Below are positions 55,060 through 64,000 of a stretch of DNA of 64,000 nucleotides, piece by piece (position 1 is the stretch's first letter; every line of letters begins with the position of its first letter). The stretch is taken from NCBI GenBank assembly GCA_028532985.1, contig JANCIK010000006.1, positions 62,001 through 126,000 on the forward strand. Direction: 5' to 3'. The stretch comes from Stropharia rugosoannulata. Taxonomy: Eukaryota > Basidiomycota > Agaricomycetes > Agaricales > Strophariaceae. Both the position numbers and the translations under genes were made by a program. The notes under the pieces were generated by a model. It was given only the letters and a program-made list of their open reading frames with translations. It had not been told where the DNA came from and did not search any database.

Positions 55060-56290
55060 TGTGATCACAGGCCATATAACTCACAGGTAGATAGATATCA
55101 CTGCAGATGAGTATCCATGTCTACCGCTACCCATATAAACGGGGCAAAGCTCGCACAGTACAAGCTAGAACTTATATAACGAGTACTCATTGAACCTGCC
55201 ATGACTACATCCACTTGGAAACTGAAGACTCGAAAGGAACCCCAGTTATGCACTCAATTGCTGCAGCTAACCTCACTCCAGGGGCAGTCTACAGTCAGTG
55301 AGTAACATAAGTTACTAAAAATAGTATGAACAGGGATCCGCATTTCAGATTGACGGTTCCATCTCACTGTTTCTATTGCTGGGGAGCACAGTAATACATT
55401 ATGAACCAGTACCCTTGAATATAGTAAACATGCATCAATCCCTACCCGTGTCGAGTCCTACCACATGCAAGACGCTGTAAGTAATTGTCACTATAACACA
55501 CCTTATGTGAAATCGAATCGTAGCATCTTACCAACGCCATTCCACATCAGAATGTTGGCTAAAAGCATATGCAATAAATGTTAGCACAGGTTACACCTCT
55601 TGCAGATAGATAGATATCAGATGAGTATCCATCTCTGCCGCTATCCATGCAAAAGCAGCAAAGCTCGCACAGTACAAGCTAGACTTTCTACATGGAATTT
55701 TTATGGAATCTCTGGCTACGTTCAGGGAAAAACTGGCCCCTCGAAAGGAACTACGACTATGTGACCAATCCTGGCAGCCAACCTCACTTCATCCGCAGTC
55801 CGTTAATACAATCAGTTGATAAGATAAGTCAGTAGAAAATAGTATTAACAAAGATCCACATTTCAAAGATTGGCGGTTCCATGCAATCTCATTATTTCTA
55901 TGTCTGGGGAGTACTACGCTATGTTGTAATACCCCTGAGTATGGTAGACACGTATCACTTCCTACCTATGCCATATTCCATGTCAATCTGCAATTAATGA
56001 TATCCATCAGCTCTTTGTCAGCGATACAATCCATCACCTCTAGCACTGAAGAAGTTGGGAAGTAAAAGTAATTTGAGAAATACAAACTATACTCATCCAC
56101 GCGTCTAGTACACCTGGGTGATACATTCACATGTTACGCTGACAGCGCATACCCAGAGACCGTGTCCGAAGATCAGCCACAAACAAAACCGGCGATATGT
56201 CCAGATCAAGTAACACACTTTCTATAATCACTCAGAGCTTTGTCAGCACACGCAACGCAGAAGGGGCGCTAGCCGAGTCAAACAGGAGAG
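55060..56290 (+). repeat. Orphan upstream regions of the GEGAYLT family, two tandem copies
   Basis: About 55.06-55.44 and 55.59-56.28 kb each match the 18.54-19.24 / 28.1-28.8 kb region upstream of the secreted genes, including a GATAGATATCA...GATGAGTATCCAT block. Both stop before the TATA box and gene; the second ends at about 56285 in unrelated sequence. Confidence 0.65.
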
Positions 56291-56457
56291 TTAGTGCCTC
56301 TATTCGATTTACCAATATCTAAAGCTCATTGCTCGAGTCGTGCCACGGTTGGCAGGATATAGCTTTCAAGCAGGGCTCAAAGGCGGTGAATTGATGGTTA
56401 AATAGCGCAATGTGTGAAGTTATCACAGCCCTGCTATCTTTGGGTCTTACCATTGTT

Positions 56458-56833
56458 CTGTAAGATTGATAATGTGTGTGTGTGCGAGCGACGACTTGTG
56501 TGGTCGTCTTGGGGGTGATGCTCAAAAAAAGGTAAGAGATTTAAAAGAATGGCTTTGCTTTGGCTGTGCTCGACGGACTAGCGTCTTCTGGGGTGGCTTT
56601 AATGAGCTCTTGGACTATAAACGAAGGTGGGTGGTAATTAACTGCCTACATAAAATGTACATGCAGTCTTTAAATACTGTAGAAATAGTTTGGTAATTAA
56701 TTAAAGTTTAACTTTCTCCCAAGGAACAACCCAGGCTGTACAAGATCCGAGAAACCTCTGAGGGTAAATGTATTGACCGTAGAGGATACCAAATAGGTGT
56801 TTTCCATGCGTAGCCGTTTTGCGTTCCTTACAG
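56458..56833 (+). mobile_element. MITE-like unit T1, copy 4 (about 376 bp)
   Basis: Bounded by CTGTAAG (56458-56464) and CTTACAG (56827-56833). Same GT tract, GCGAGCGACGACTTGTGTGG module and internal TTTAAATACTGTA as the other T1 units. Non-coding. Confidence 0.6.
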
Positions 56834-56875
56834 TTCCTTATCGCGTCTGATCGCAGTTATTCGATGTGACCGCTT

Positions 56876-57050
56876 TGGGTAAGGAGCTCAAAAAAGTGCT
56901 TGCAAAGGAGAACACGAAGGCTCGGCTTTAGAACAAAGTTGTAGAAATGGCCAGTATCAGGTTTTTGTTGTATACAGCCATATCTTTCCTAGGTTCATGT
57001 TTGATCCTGTATCCTACGACAGTTTACATATGTTGACATGTCGTGTATAC
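56876..57050 (+). repeat. Fragment copied from the 34.6-kb gene end
   Basis: GGTAAGGAGCTCAAAAAAGT and the following codons to a stop, plus about 120 bp downstream, match 34575-34760. Only the last 20 codons of the possible gene are present. Confidence 0.6.
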
Positions 57051-57136
57051 CTTGATGTAATTGTTCAAATGTTAAACATCATTTTGTATTACTCGACCAT
57101 TTCCATTCAGCCCAGCTTGCACTTCTCCAGACTTAC

Positions 57137-57708
57137 TGTTACGCTCACGAAGCGTTAACTATTGCAACGAGGTTCTACCAGCGGCTAAGGCTGTTGCAGA
57201 AGGTCGATCGTTACTAGTTAAGCTATAAGCGTGGTCGTTCCTTGATGCACACTATTGATCCAATACAAGGTCGGTTGTATTAGGTCTAGTAGTACAGGAA
57301 TACAACGAGAACTAACTACCGAACCACCAGCTTGTACTGGGGTTTATATACTACGCGTCTAAGTCATAATTGTAGTCTACGTGAGTCAGGTACCTAGCGA
57401 GAGCCGGAGGCTCCGAGCGTCCACCGTTCCGTATAGTAGCTACCGAAATATAAAGTGGCTCATAACAATGGTTATGAGTCCGCGACGAGTCATAAGGAGT
57501 CAAAGGACAATGGTCCTCTGCCCGTGTAGCATCCCGACGTGAGTCAGAGTCTCTTGACGCGAGTCAAGGGCCTCGGCGTGAGTCAGGGCGCGTCAAGGGT
57601 GAAGGAGTACGAAGAGGTTCATGACGAGATGGGATTATGTAATTAAAGGGGGAAGAGATAAGATAAGAAAAAGAGTTGGGTAGCGTACTGATCGTCTGAG
57701 TCGTAACA
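57137..57708 (-). repeat. 3' LTR of gypsy element 1 (572 bp)
   Basis: Ends are TGTTACG/CGTAACA on either strand. The adjoining CTATCCCCTTC (57709-57719) reads as a purine tract on the minus strand. It contains repeated GAGTCA words (about 57.5-57.6 kb). Confidence 0.8.
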
Positions 57709-57720
57709 CTATCCCCTTCG
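57709..57720 (-). other. Polypurine tract of gypsy element 1
   Basis: On the minus strand, CGAAGGGGATAG immediately before the LTR. Confidence 0.65.
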
Positions 57721-57771
57721 TAAGGCCGAGACTCTGGATCGGCTTCGTATGACGTCCTCGACGCCGGGGAG

Positions 57772-58749
57772 TCAGAATCGTCGGCCAGCGTGCAGGCGTC
57801 GTCGTCCTGCTGCGGAGCAGGTTCTTCCCGGGTGGTATGGTTCGCGGCAATGGCGGCATCGTTCATCGCGAATCTCACCCTCTTCCTTGGTCTGGAAATC
57901 TTTAGTCAGCGTAGGTCGGTATACGATCTTTTCTGAGGCGTAGCCTCTTACCGACTCTCCAGCACTGTCTCGTCCCCCGCTTTTTCTCATCGCGGATTTC
58001 GGGGGAAAGACGAACATGTTGCCGAGGTCATTGGCAACTTGCTGGAACGAGGCGGAGGGGTCTTCGTGGAGCTGCTTTGCCGAGTTCATCGGGGCGCACG
58101 GGGTCAGCGACCAGTTGCAGTAACTGTCGGAGATCTTGATCGGGTCCAAGCGTCTCGGCTGGGTCAGCGTCTTTTCCAGTGCCTGTTTCGTCGCTTGGTG
58201 AAAGACCTTTGAGCCAGTGAAACACCAGGCGTGGTCGGCGATCGCGGCGAGGCGGCATTGGCGGAGTTGCTCTTGGAGGTAGCGGATGCTAGCGTTCCGG
58301 CGGAACATGGCTTCTACCTCGCGGAACTCGTCGGGGGTGATCTTGCCAAAGTCTTCTAGGGCGCGGAATACGCGTCGTTCGGTTCTGAAATCGACGACCT
58401 CATCGAGGAGGAGGTCCCAGGGTACTCGGTTTTCGAGTTCAGGGTAGAGATGGGAGCGGTCGGGCCGGTCACTGATGATCACGGGCGGCTCTCTTTCTGG
58501 TTTCTTGCCGTGCCATCGTGGGGCATTCAGCCAGGGGCTCTCGTCGTCGGCATCAGCCGTGGAGGTCGGCAATGGCGGCAGGGGTCTGGTGGGCGAGGGA
58601 ACAAATTCCCATTTCTCTAAGAGGGTGGTGATTGGTCCCTTCTTGGCGTGGACCGAGTAGACGGTCTCCTCCTTCCCGTTTCCGGGTGTCCCCTTGTAAA
58701 GGGCGATGAGGGAGGCGTTGGTGTTGGCGCTGGTGTTGGGGGTGGACAT
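57772..58749 (-). CDS. Gypsy element 1 ORF3: 325-aa protein with a C-terminal CCHC zinc knuckle
   Basis: Independent frame downstream of pol, starting MSTPNTSANTN and ending close to the LTR. Residues 298-311 are CRHCREPYHPGRTC, spacing C-x2-C-x4-H-x4-C, the retroviral zinc-knuckle pattern, in a basic tail (GRRRLHAGRRF). The N-terminal half is Pro-rich; the middle (about 120-230) is charged and predicted helical. An extra nucleic-acid-binding-type ORF in the env position is not part of the standard Ty3/gypsy plan. It could be a displaced second Gag-like protein or a lineage-specific accessory. No env features (signal peptide, transmembrane anchor). Confidence 0.7.
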   Translation of the reverse strand: MSTPNTSANTNASLIALYKGTPGNGKEETVYSVHAKKGPITTLLEKWEFVPSPTRPLPPLPTSTADADDESPWLNAPRWHGKKPEREPPVIISDRPDRSHLYPELENRVPWDLLLDEVVDFRTERRVFRALEDFGKITPDEFREVEAMFRRNASIRYLQEQLRQCRLAAIADHAWCFTGSKVFHQATKQALEKTLTQPRRLDPIKISDSYCNWSLTPCAPMNSAKQLHEDPSASFQQVANDLGNMFVFPPKSAMRKSGGRDSAGESVRGYASEKIVYRPTLTKDFQTKEEGEIRDERCRHCREPYHPGRTCSAAGRRRLHAGRRF

Positions 58750-58801
58750 CTTAGTGGAGGAGGCAGGCGGGTTCGATTAGCTCGATGGCTAGTACAGTAG
58801 T

Positions 58802-59215
58802 CTACGGCCTGCTTTTATACGCTCTCCACATTCTATGCCCCCATTCCGTCCAGCTCTCTTTTCCGTCTATTCTTTCTCTCTTTCTCCATCTCTTCTGGGC
58901 GAAAGCCCACATTTGCTGCGTTCGAGCATCGGGACGCAGCTCGTCGGTTTCGGTCGGCTTGAACGGCGAAGCCGTTCCTCCCAGAAGTACGTCGAAAGGG
59001 TACTGCAGATTTCTTTCTTTGGGTAAGATGACTCCAGGCGGAGTCATTGGTCGAGTCAGGAGGATCGTCGGTATTTTTGGTGCCTCCTTCCAATGCAGCC
59101 GTTCAGGGACTAAGAATGGCGCTCCTGGGAGACGCTGTCCTTCTCTCTCATGCGCGACGTCTTCGTAGTCCTTTCCTGGTGGGGACGGAGGGCGTAGGAG
59201 TTTGGCGGAGTTCAT
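58802..59215 (-). CDS. Gypsy element 1 ORF2: 137-aa protein overlapping the end of pol
   Basis: Starts inside pol (68-nt overlap, different frame) and ends 52 nt before ORF3. Basic and Pro-rich, with a Trp-rich C-terminus (QQMWAFAQKRWRKRER...). No motif recognised. The tight packing pol-ORF2-ORF3 suggests a polycistronic subgenomic region; alternatively it is a chance frame. Confidence 0.45.
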   Translation of the reverse strand: MNSAKLLRPPSPPGKDYEDVAHEREGQRLPGAPFLVPERLHWKEAPKIPTILLTRPMTPPGVILPKERNLQYPFDVLLGGTASPFKPTETDELRPDARTQQMWAFAQKRWRKRERIDGKESWTEWGHRMWRAYKSRP

Positions 59216-61218
59216 CGTTTCTAGTCGTCCTAGATAGGCCCTTCGTCTTCTTGTACTCGTCTAAAATCTCTGCGGCGTTCTTTAAATTAACTTCTGGTTC
59301 CCACGTGTCGTCTGAGTGTGGGTAGCCTTTCCATTTTACGAGGTACTTCACTTGGCGTCCGTGCCATCGGTGTGAAGTAATTCTTTCTACCTCGTATTCC
59401 TCTTCGTTGTTGAGGATATCTGGCGGAGGTTTTGGAAAGTGCTTTCCGTAGATTTCATTCTCTACGCAAGGTCGCAACAGGGATGCATGGAATACATCGT
59501 GTATCTTCCATGTCTTCGGTAGGTCGAGTCTATAATTCAGGTTGCCGATCTTCGCGCTTATCTTGAAGGGTCCCTCCTCTTTCGGCTTCATCTTGGCTGG
59601 GGTAGCCATTTTTAGATTCTTCGTCGAGAGCCAGACCTGTTGTCCAACAGTGAAAGGCTTATGGCTAGATTTAACTCTCTCGGCCATTCTTCTTCTTGCT
59701 AGTTCGTGCGCAGCTTGCGCTTCCTTCCTTTCCAGAGCTAGCTTGGAAAGGCGTTCTTCGACGTTTGGGAACTTTGTCTTTTCATAGGACAAAGGAATCG
59801 CAATTGGGGTAACGCCCATTATTAGCTCGAATGGGGTAGACGTCCGGTCCGCATGTTGTCGGTTATTATGGGAAAATTCCAGGGTTGCTAGTCTTTTCGG
59901 CCAGTCTTTCGGGAATTCATTGCAGTAGATTGCAATGTACGCTTCGATTTCTTGGTTGAAGCGTTCCGTCGTTCCGTCGCTCTGGGGTCTGAAGGCCGTC
60001 GTCAACTTGGATTGCACTCCAAGTAGTTTCATCATCTCCTGGAAGGCTTTCGCGGCGAATCTGGGGTCGCGATCAGAGATCATGCTGTCGGGTAATCCAA
60101 ATCTCTTATAGAGATTATCAATCAAAAGTTGCCCGACGTCTTCGTTATCGATCGTTTTCGTCGTAGGGATTGTAATTATCCCCTTCGTAAGTCCGTGGTC
60201 CACCACGGATAGAATCGCATCATGTCCGTCTACGGAGGGCAGGTCGGTTATCAAATCCATTGAGCAGTTCGCAAAGGGTCGTTCGCTTTTTGACCCTTCT
60301 ATCGGTTGAAATGCCGGTTTCGTCGGGTTTCGGTTTATTTTAAACCTTTGGCATTTATTGCATCCGTTCACGTAATGCTTAATAAAGCGTCTCATGCCGG
60401 GCCACCAATAATGTTCTCGTACTTCATTGTAGGTTTCAAGGGCGCCGGGATGTCCAGCGGTTACGTTGTCGTGGAATCCTTGGACAATCCTTCTTCGGAG
60501 GTCCATATCGTCGGGTATATAGTTCTTCCCTCTGAAGAACATTACGTTTTTCCCATGGAATTCTTCGACTGTCCAGTCGTCGAGTTTCTTCATCTTCTTG
60601 CTGTCGGGTTTACCGAGCAGCGTTTTCAGGGCTTTGGCCACGTCGTGGTCCAGCTTTGTCGATTCAGCGATAGATTGCTGAAGCTCGGTGTCAATCAGGT
60701 TCACAAAGAGCTCTTTCGGTAAGAGCTGTCGATCTTCGTTATCATGATCTTCGTCTAAATATAGATCGGCCCGTCTAGACAGGGCGTCTGACTGGATCAT
60801 CTTAGCACCGGGTGTGTGCTTTAGTTCGATTTCGTAGTCAGCCAGGAACAGGGCCCATCTGGCTTGTCGTCGGTTCAGTTTCTGCTTCATCATGAAGTAC
60901 TTCAGATTCGCATGATCTGAAAGGATCGTTGTTGGGAAGTCATTTCCCTGCACGTAGTGCCTCCATTCGCCTAGCGCACGGATAATGGCTAGGAGTTCTC
61001 GGTCGTGGACTTCGTAGTTTCGTTCAGTCGGGTTGAACGATTTCGAGATGAATGCGCATGGGTGTCTTGCCCCATTGCTATCTTCTTGTGTAAGCACTGC
61101 CCCTGAGGCGTACTTTGACGCATTGCATTCAATCTGGAACGGTCGGGTCGGGTCCGGCATCATCAACACGGGTTCTTCCGTGAATCGCTTCTTCAGTTCG
61201 TCGAATGCCGTCTGGGTT
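59148..61218 (-). pseudogene. pol: Gypsy element 1 pol, 5'-truncated by an insertion
   Basis: The open frame enters at the insertion junction (61218) with AFDELKKRFTEEPVL, the end of the RT connection. It then gives RNase H (FQIECNASKYASGAVL, TILSDHANLKYF, QSDALSRR), the integrase HHCC finger (GHPG...YWWPGM...CNKCQ) and the integrase core D (MDLITDLP), D (ISDRDPRF), E (TTERFNQE). A GPY/F-type segment (EEGPFKISA, DVFHASLLRP) and a C-terminal chromodomain (EYEVERI...VKYLVKWKGY..DDTWEP) follow. 673 codons run from the first Met (61169). Chromodomain plus this order places it in the chromovirus lineage. RT fingers/palm, protease and gag are on the far side of the second element. Confidence 0.95.
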
Positions 61219-61219
61219 C

Positions 61220-61690
61220 TGTAAGGGGACGCCGTGCGTCACCCTTTATTTTATTTTATTTCATTTCGTCTTCCTTCACTTTATTTTATTTTATTTTATT
61301 TTTATTTTTTCTTACGCCGCACGTAGCCCGTGCAGTGTACACTATGCTCTGCAGTGTGTACTGTGCACAGGCTCGCGCGGTTTACATCATGTGACGTACT
61401 GATGGGACATGTCCATCATGTGTTGTGCATATGATGTATGATGCACATCACATGAGGACGTGATGTGGTGGCTTCTTGTGGCGGATCAACTGTATAGTTT
61501 ATTCTCACGCATCAATCAACACTTCTATTATGTACTGTGGCGCCCGGCAGCGGGTTTCCTTAGGCTTTTGTCTTCGGAATCCCTCTGCTAGGTGCGCTTC
61601 TATTGTATTTATAGTTTACAGCTTAATAAACTTCGGAATCCCTCTGCTAGGTCTCGTGTGAGCTCGACACTGCGCAGAGTCGCCCTTACA
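61220..61690 (+). repeat. 5' LTR of gypsy element 2 (471 bp)
   Basis: TGTAAGGGG...CCCTTACA, an 8-bp inverted terminal repeat. It contains a (TTTTA)n microsatellite (61245-61312), a 22-bp direct repeat built on CGGAATCCCTCTGCTAGGT (about 61577 and 61633) with an AATAAA between them, and ATGTGATG dyads near 61.44 kb. Confidence 0.85.
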
Positions 61691-61775
61691 GTACAAAAGC
61701 CTCTGCTTGGGACCAGTTTTGGACGCCTATTGCCCTCGGAAACGGCCTAGGACTCCAACACCTCTCCCTGCTTCG

Positions 61776-62987
61776 ATGTCGATGGATACAGACGCCTCTG
61801 CGAGCCCTGAGGCGGGAAATACATTGTCCAGACCCGCCCTCACCCTCACATCGCTTCTGGAGTACGTCGACCACAATAACGCGATTTTTCGGAAGGAATT
61901 GGCCGACGTTTCGACCTCCCTTCACACTATCCGCACCCTCCTCGAGACTACACTTGCCAGCTCGCATTCTGCACCTGCACCCGCCCCTCCTGCGCCTCGT
62001 GATCCCCCTCCTCATCTCGACGCCCACACGGCTCCTGCAGCTGCAGTTTCCACTGTCTCTCGCCTCAAACCCGCGTCTCCCAAACCCTTTGATGGTTCAC
62101 GCGAAAAAGGGCGCTCCTTCCTTAATTCTTGCACCATTTATTTCGCCCTGGCTGGCTCGCAGTTTCCTGACGAATTCTCTCGAGTTCTTTGGGCCCTTTC
62201 TTTCATGAACGAGGGTCGCGCCGCCCAGTTCTCGAAACGCGCCATGATGTCTGGATTTTCCGACTTCAATCTGCGCAGCTGGGACGCCTTTGAAGCCGTG
62301 TTCATTCGCGATTTTTGCGAGCAGCACGAGGCCGAGCATGCTCAGCTCGCCCTTGAGAGCACCTCCTACCATCAAGGCCGCCGCTCTGCTGAAGAATACG
62401 TCGACGCCTTCAAGGACCTTGTCCTCAAGTCTGGGTACATTGACGAGAAGGCATTGATCATGAAGTTCCGTCGTGGTCTATCCCCTTCGCTGGACAGTCA
62501 GGTCGCCAACCTGCCCTCGGAGAGTCGACCCGCCTCGCTTCAGGGATGGTACGAACGCGCCGTGGAGGTTGCTCGCAACCGTGAGACCAACCAGCTCTTC
62601 CGCGCGGCACACCCTACGCCTTCTGGTCCCCCCGCGGCTTTGCGTTCATCCGCCTTCCCTGCGACCGTCCCACGAGCTTCTCTGCCCATTATTCCTGCCC
62701 CTCGTGCGCCCGCTGCCCCGGCTCTTCCTCTGGGCGCTCCTATGGACATCGATCGTGCTCGTAGTGCTGGGAAGACACCCCCTACCTGCTATCGCTGTGG
62801 TAAACCCGGTCACATCTCTCGAGATTGCCCCCGGGCTTTTGACATTCGCCACATGACTCTCACGGAGCTTCAGGAGCAACTCGAGCACATGCGCGCTGCG
62901 GAGGGCCAGGAGGACGCTATTCCGGTGGATGAAAGGAAGGAGGATGATGTCCAGGGAGAGGAGGATTTTGTGCATCGCGACGAGTGA
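61776..62987 (+). CDS. gag: Gypsy element 2 Gag, 403 aa
   Basis: The start is the first ATG after the LTR (MSMDTDASASPEAG). A Pro/Ala-rich N-terminus leads to the capsid-type region (PKPFDGSREKGRSFLNSC..YF, W.ALSFMNEGRAAQF, the W/F-rich RDFCEQHEAEHAQL, and SAEEYVDAFKDLV). This is followed by a Pro-rich linker and a CCHC zinc knuckle CYRCGKPGHISRDC (about 338-351). It ends in an acidic tail at 62987. Intact. Confidence 0.95.
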   Translation: MSMDTDASASPEAGNTLSRPALTLTSLLEYVDHNNAIFRKELADVSTSLHTIRTLLETTLASSHSAPAPAPPAPRDPPPHLDAHTAPAAAVSTVSRLKPASPKPFDGSREKGRSFLNSCTIYFALAGSQFPDEFSRVLWALSFMNEGRAAQFSKRAMMSGFSDFNLRSWDAFEAVFIRDFCEQHEAEHAQLALESTSYHQGRRSAEEYVDAFKDLVLKSGYIDEKALIMKFRRGLSPSLDSQVANLPSESRPASLQGWYERAVEVARNRETNQLFRAAHPTPSGPPAALRSSAFPATVPRASLPIIPAPRAPAAPALPLGAPMDIDRARSAGKTPPTCYRCGKPGHISRDCPRAFDIRHMTLTELQEQLEHMRAAEGQEDAIPVDERKEDDVQGEEDFVHRDE

Positions 62988-64000
62988 GCGGCGTGCCCTC
63001 GTTCGCGCATGGCAGTCGTTATAGTGTACTGTCGGTAGAGCCCTGCGAATCTATTTCCGTTCCAGACCTACCTTCACGACTGCCTGACACGCCTAAATCC
63101 CCTGCTCCCAAATCTCTCTCCATTGCTGCATTACGCATCCAGGCCCGTGCTCGCCGCTGGGAGCGCGCGCTTCCCTCTTGTTACACCATCGCTGCTACTC
63201 CGAGTCCCAACTCCCTTCACCTTCCAGTGGAGATTGAGACCACGGACACGGGCCAGCGTTTTTGCCTCAGGCCTCTGGTTGACTGCGGCGCTGACCAGTG
63301 CTTCATCAGTCGCAAGTACGTCCAGCAGCACAAGCTGACGGAACGCCCTCTCTTGGTCCCCATTCCAGTCCACAACGTTGACGGTTCGCTCAATGAAGAC
63401 GGCTCTATCACGTCCATTGTGGAGCTCATCCTTCGCTACAAGGACCACACTGAACGCGCCGTCTTCCCCGTCACCAACCTCGGACGTCAGGATATGATTC
63501 TGGGCCACACTTGGCTTCGAGAACACAACCCTGAAGTGGACTGGATCACTGGAGAGGTGAAGATGTCACGGTGCCCGCGCCGGTGCTCCACGTGCCGTGA
63601 TGAGATCCGTGCGGAGAAGTCTAAGCTTCGTGCAGAGATCAGAGCGGTAGAGACCTGTACCCAGGGCCCTATGCCCCTCCTTATGGAACTGGAGGACGAC
63701 GACGACGAAGTCCCCGAGATGGAGTTGGAGGAAGTTGAACCGCTGCCTGCTCCTAAGGACGCTTGCAGCTTACTAGAGGCCCTCCACTCTGTCTGGGAGG
63801 ACGACGACAACCGGCTGTTTGCAGCGTCGTTACCCCCCGAGTCCCAGTTCATTCAGTCTACCTCCACCGTGTCCCAGCGGCTCGCAGAAGCCTTTGCGTC
63901 CAACTCTGGACAGAAGGACTTCTGCAACGACGTTCCTAACCATCTGCATGACTTCAAGGACGTCTTCTCAAAGGAGTCCTTTGATGTCTTGCCAGAACGT
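62948..64000 (+). CDS. pol: Gypsy element 2 Pol, N-terminal part (protease and start of RT)
   Basis: Open in the -1 frame relative to gag from 62948 to the end of the window (351 codons); it overlaps gag by 40 nt and no ATG starts it, so expression needs a frameshift. The aspartic protease motif is LVDCGADQCFIS (D about 112), followed by ILGHTWLREHNPEVDW (the conserved G-x-x-W-L...NP.IDW block). A coil region ends in a DDDDE cluster, and the typical RT entry LHDFKDVFSKESFDVLPER lies at the edge. No canonical slippery heptamer is obvious in the overlap. Confidence 0.9.

Larger units (their letters stand above)
57137..61219 (-). mobile_element. Ty3/gypsy retrotransposon 1 (chromoviral), 3' part, interrupted
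   Basis: Minus-strand element. Its 3' LTR is 57137-57708, preceded (in element sense) by a polypurine tract, two extra ORFs and pol. It is cut at 61219/61220 by the LTR of a second gypsy element, so RT and Gag parts lie outside the window or are lost. Confidence 0.9.
61220..64000 (+). mobile_element. Ty3/gypsy retrotransposon 2, 5' part, inserted into element 1
   Basis: Plus-strand element: LTR 61220-61690, gag, then pol in another frame running off the window. The 5' flank just before the LTR is GGTTC (61215-61219); the matching duplication would be beyond the window. Confidence 0.9.

Noticed and set aside
57564..57878. 104-codon frame overlapping ORF3 and the LTR of gypsy element 1
   Set aside because: It runs into the LTR and overlaps the better-supported ORF3; likely chance.
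61707..61775. Gag start upstream at 61707
   Set aside because: The frame is open from there but the codon is TTG. The first ATG at 61776 gives a normal Gag N-terminus.

Overview
The window looks like a repeat-rich, gene-poor stretch of a basidiomycete (Agaricomycete) chromosome. The evidence is many roughly 50-nt GT-AG introns, small secreted-protein families split by one or two such introns, a multi-pass membrane gene of a type common in mushroom-forming fungi, and Ty1/copia and chromodomain Ty3/gypsy retrotransposons. A Rhizoctonia/Ceratobasidium-like source is only a guess. I found no rRNA, tRNA, CRISPR array or telomere repeat. Most long open frames are composition artefacts on pyrimidine-rich strands of noncoding repeats and are not annotated.

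Layout. 1-16.4 kb: copies of a large noncoding repeat (called R1 here), a block (A-left, about 3.96-7.37 kb) that returns inverted on the right, and a block (B1, about 8.85-14.5 kb) with three intact genes and a remnant of a small four-cysteine secreted family (CP). 16.4-18.5 kb: a gap and a fold-back (inverted-repeat) element containing a nested MITE-like insertion. 18.5-34.6 kb: the gene-bearing middle, with three paralogous secreted proteins carrying an ADP-ribosyltransferase-like GEGAYLT motif (19.5, 29.1 and 33.1 kb), a 59-aa secreted peptide, a complete six-exon 7-TM gene, another R1 copy ending in a small secreted peptide gene, and two unrecognised convergent genes. 34.7-54.7 kb: R1, a gene relic, A-right (carrying a 1.43-kb non-autonomous insertion and a nearly pristine copia element), B2 (the direct duplicate of B1, with one intact and two broken CP genes), and R1 again with its small peptide gene. 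55-57.1 kb: orphan copies of the GEGAYLT-family upstream region and other fragments. 57.1-64 kb: a gypsy element (minus strand) interrupted by a second gypsy element (plus strand) that runs off the window.

How it fits together. Three things dominate: birth and death of small secreted protein families carried within segmental duplications; noncoding repeats whose ends carry a signal-peptide mini-gene; and retroelement activity recent enough to leave intact target-site duplications. The A-left block preserves the empty target sites of both insertions seen in A-right, so those element boundaries are certain. Gene models below were built by hand from splice signals, reading-frame continuity and comparison of paralogues within the window; functions named for secreted families are structural guesses unless stated.
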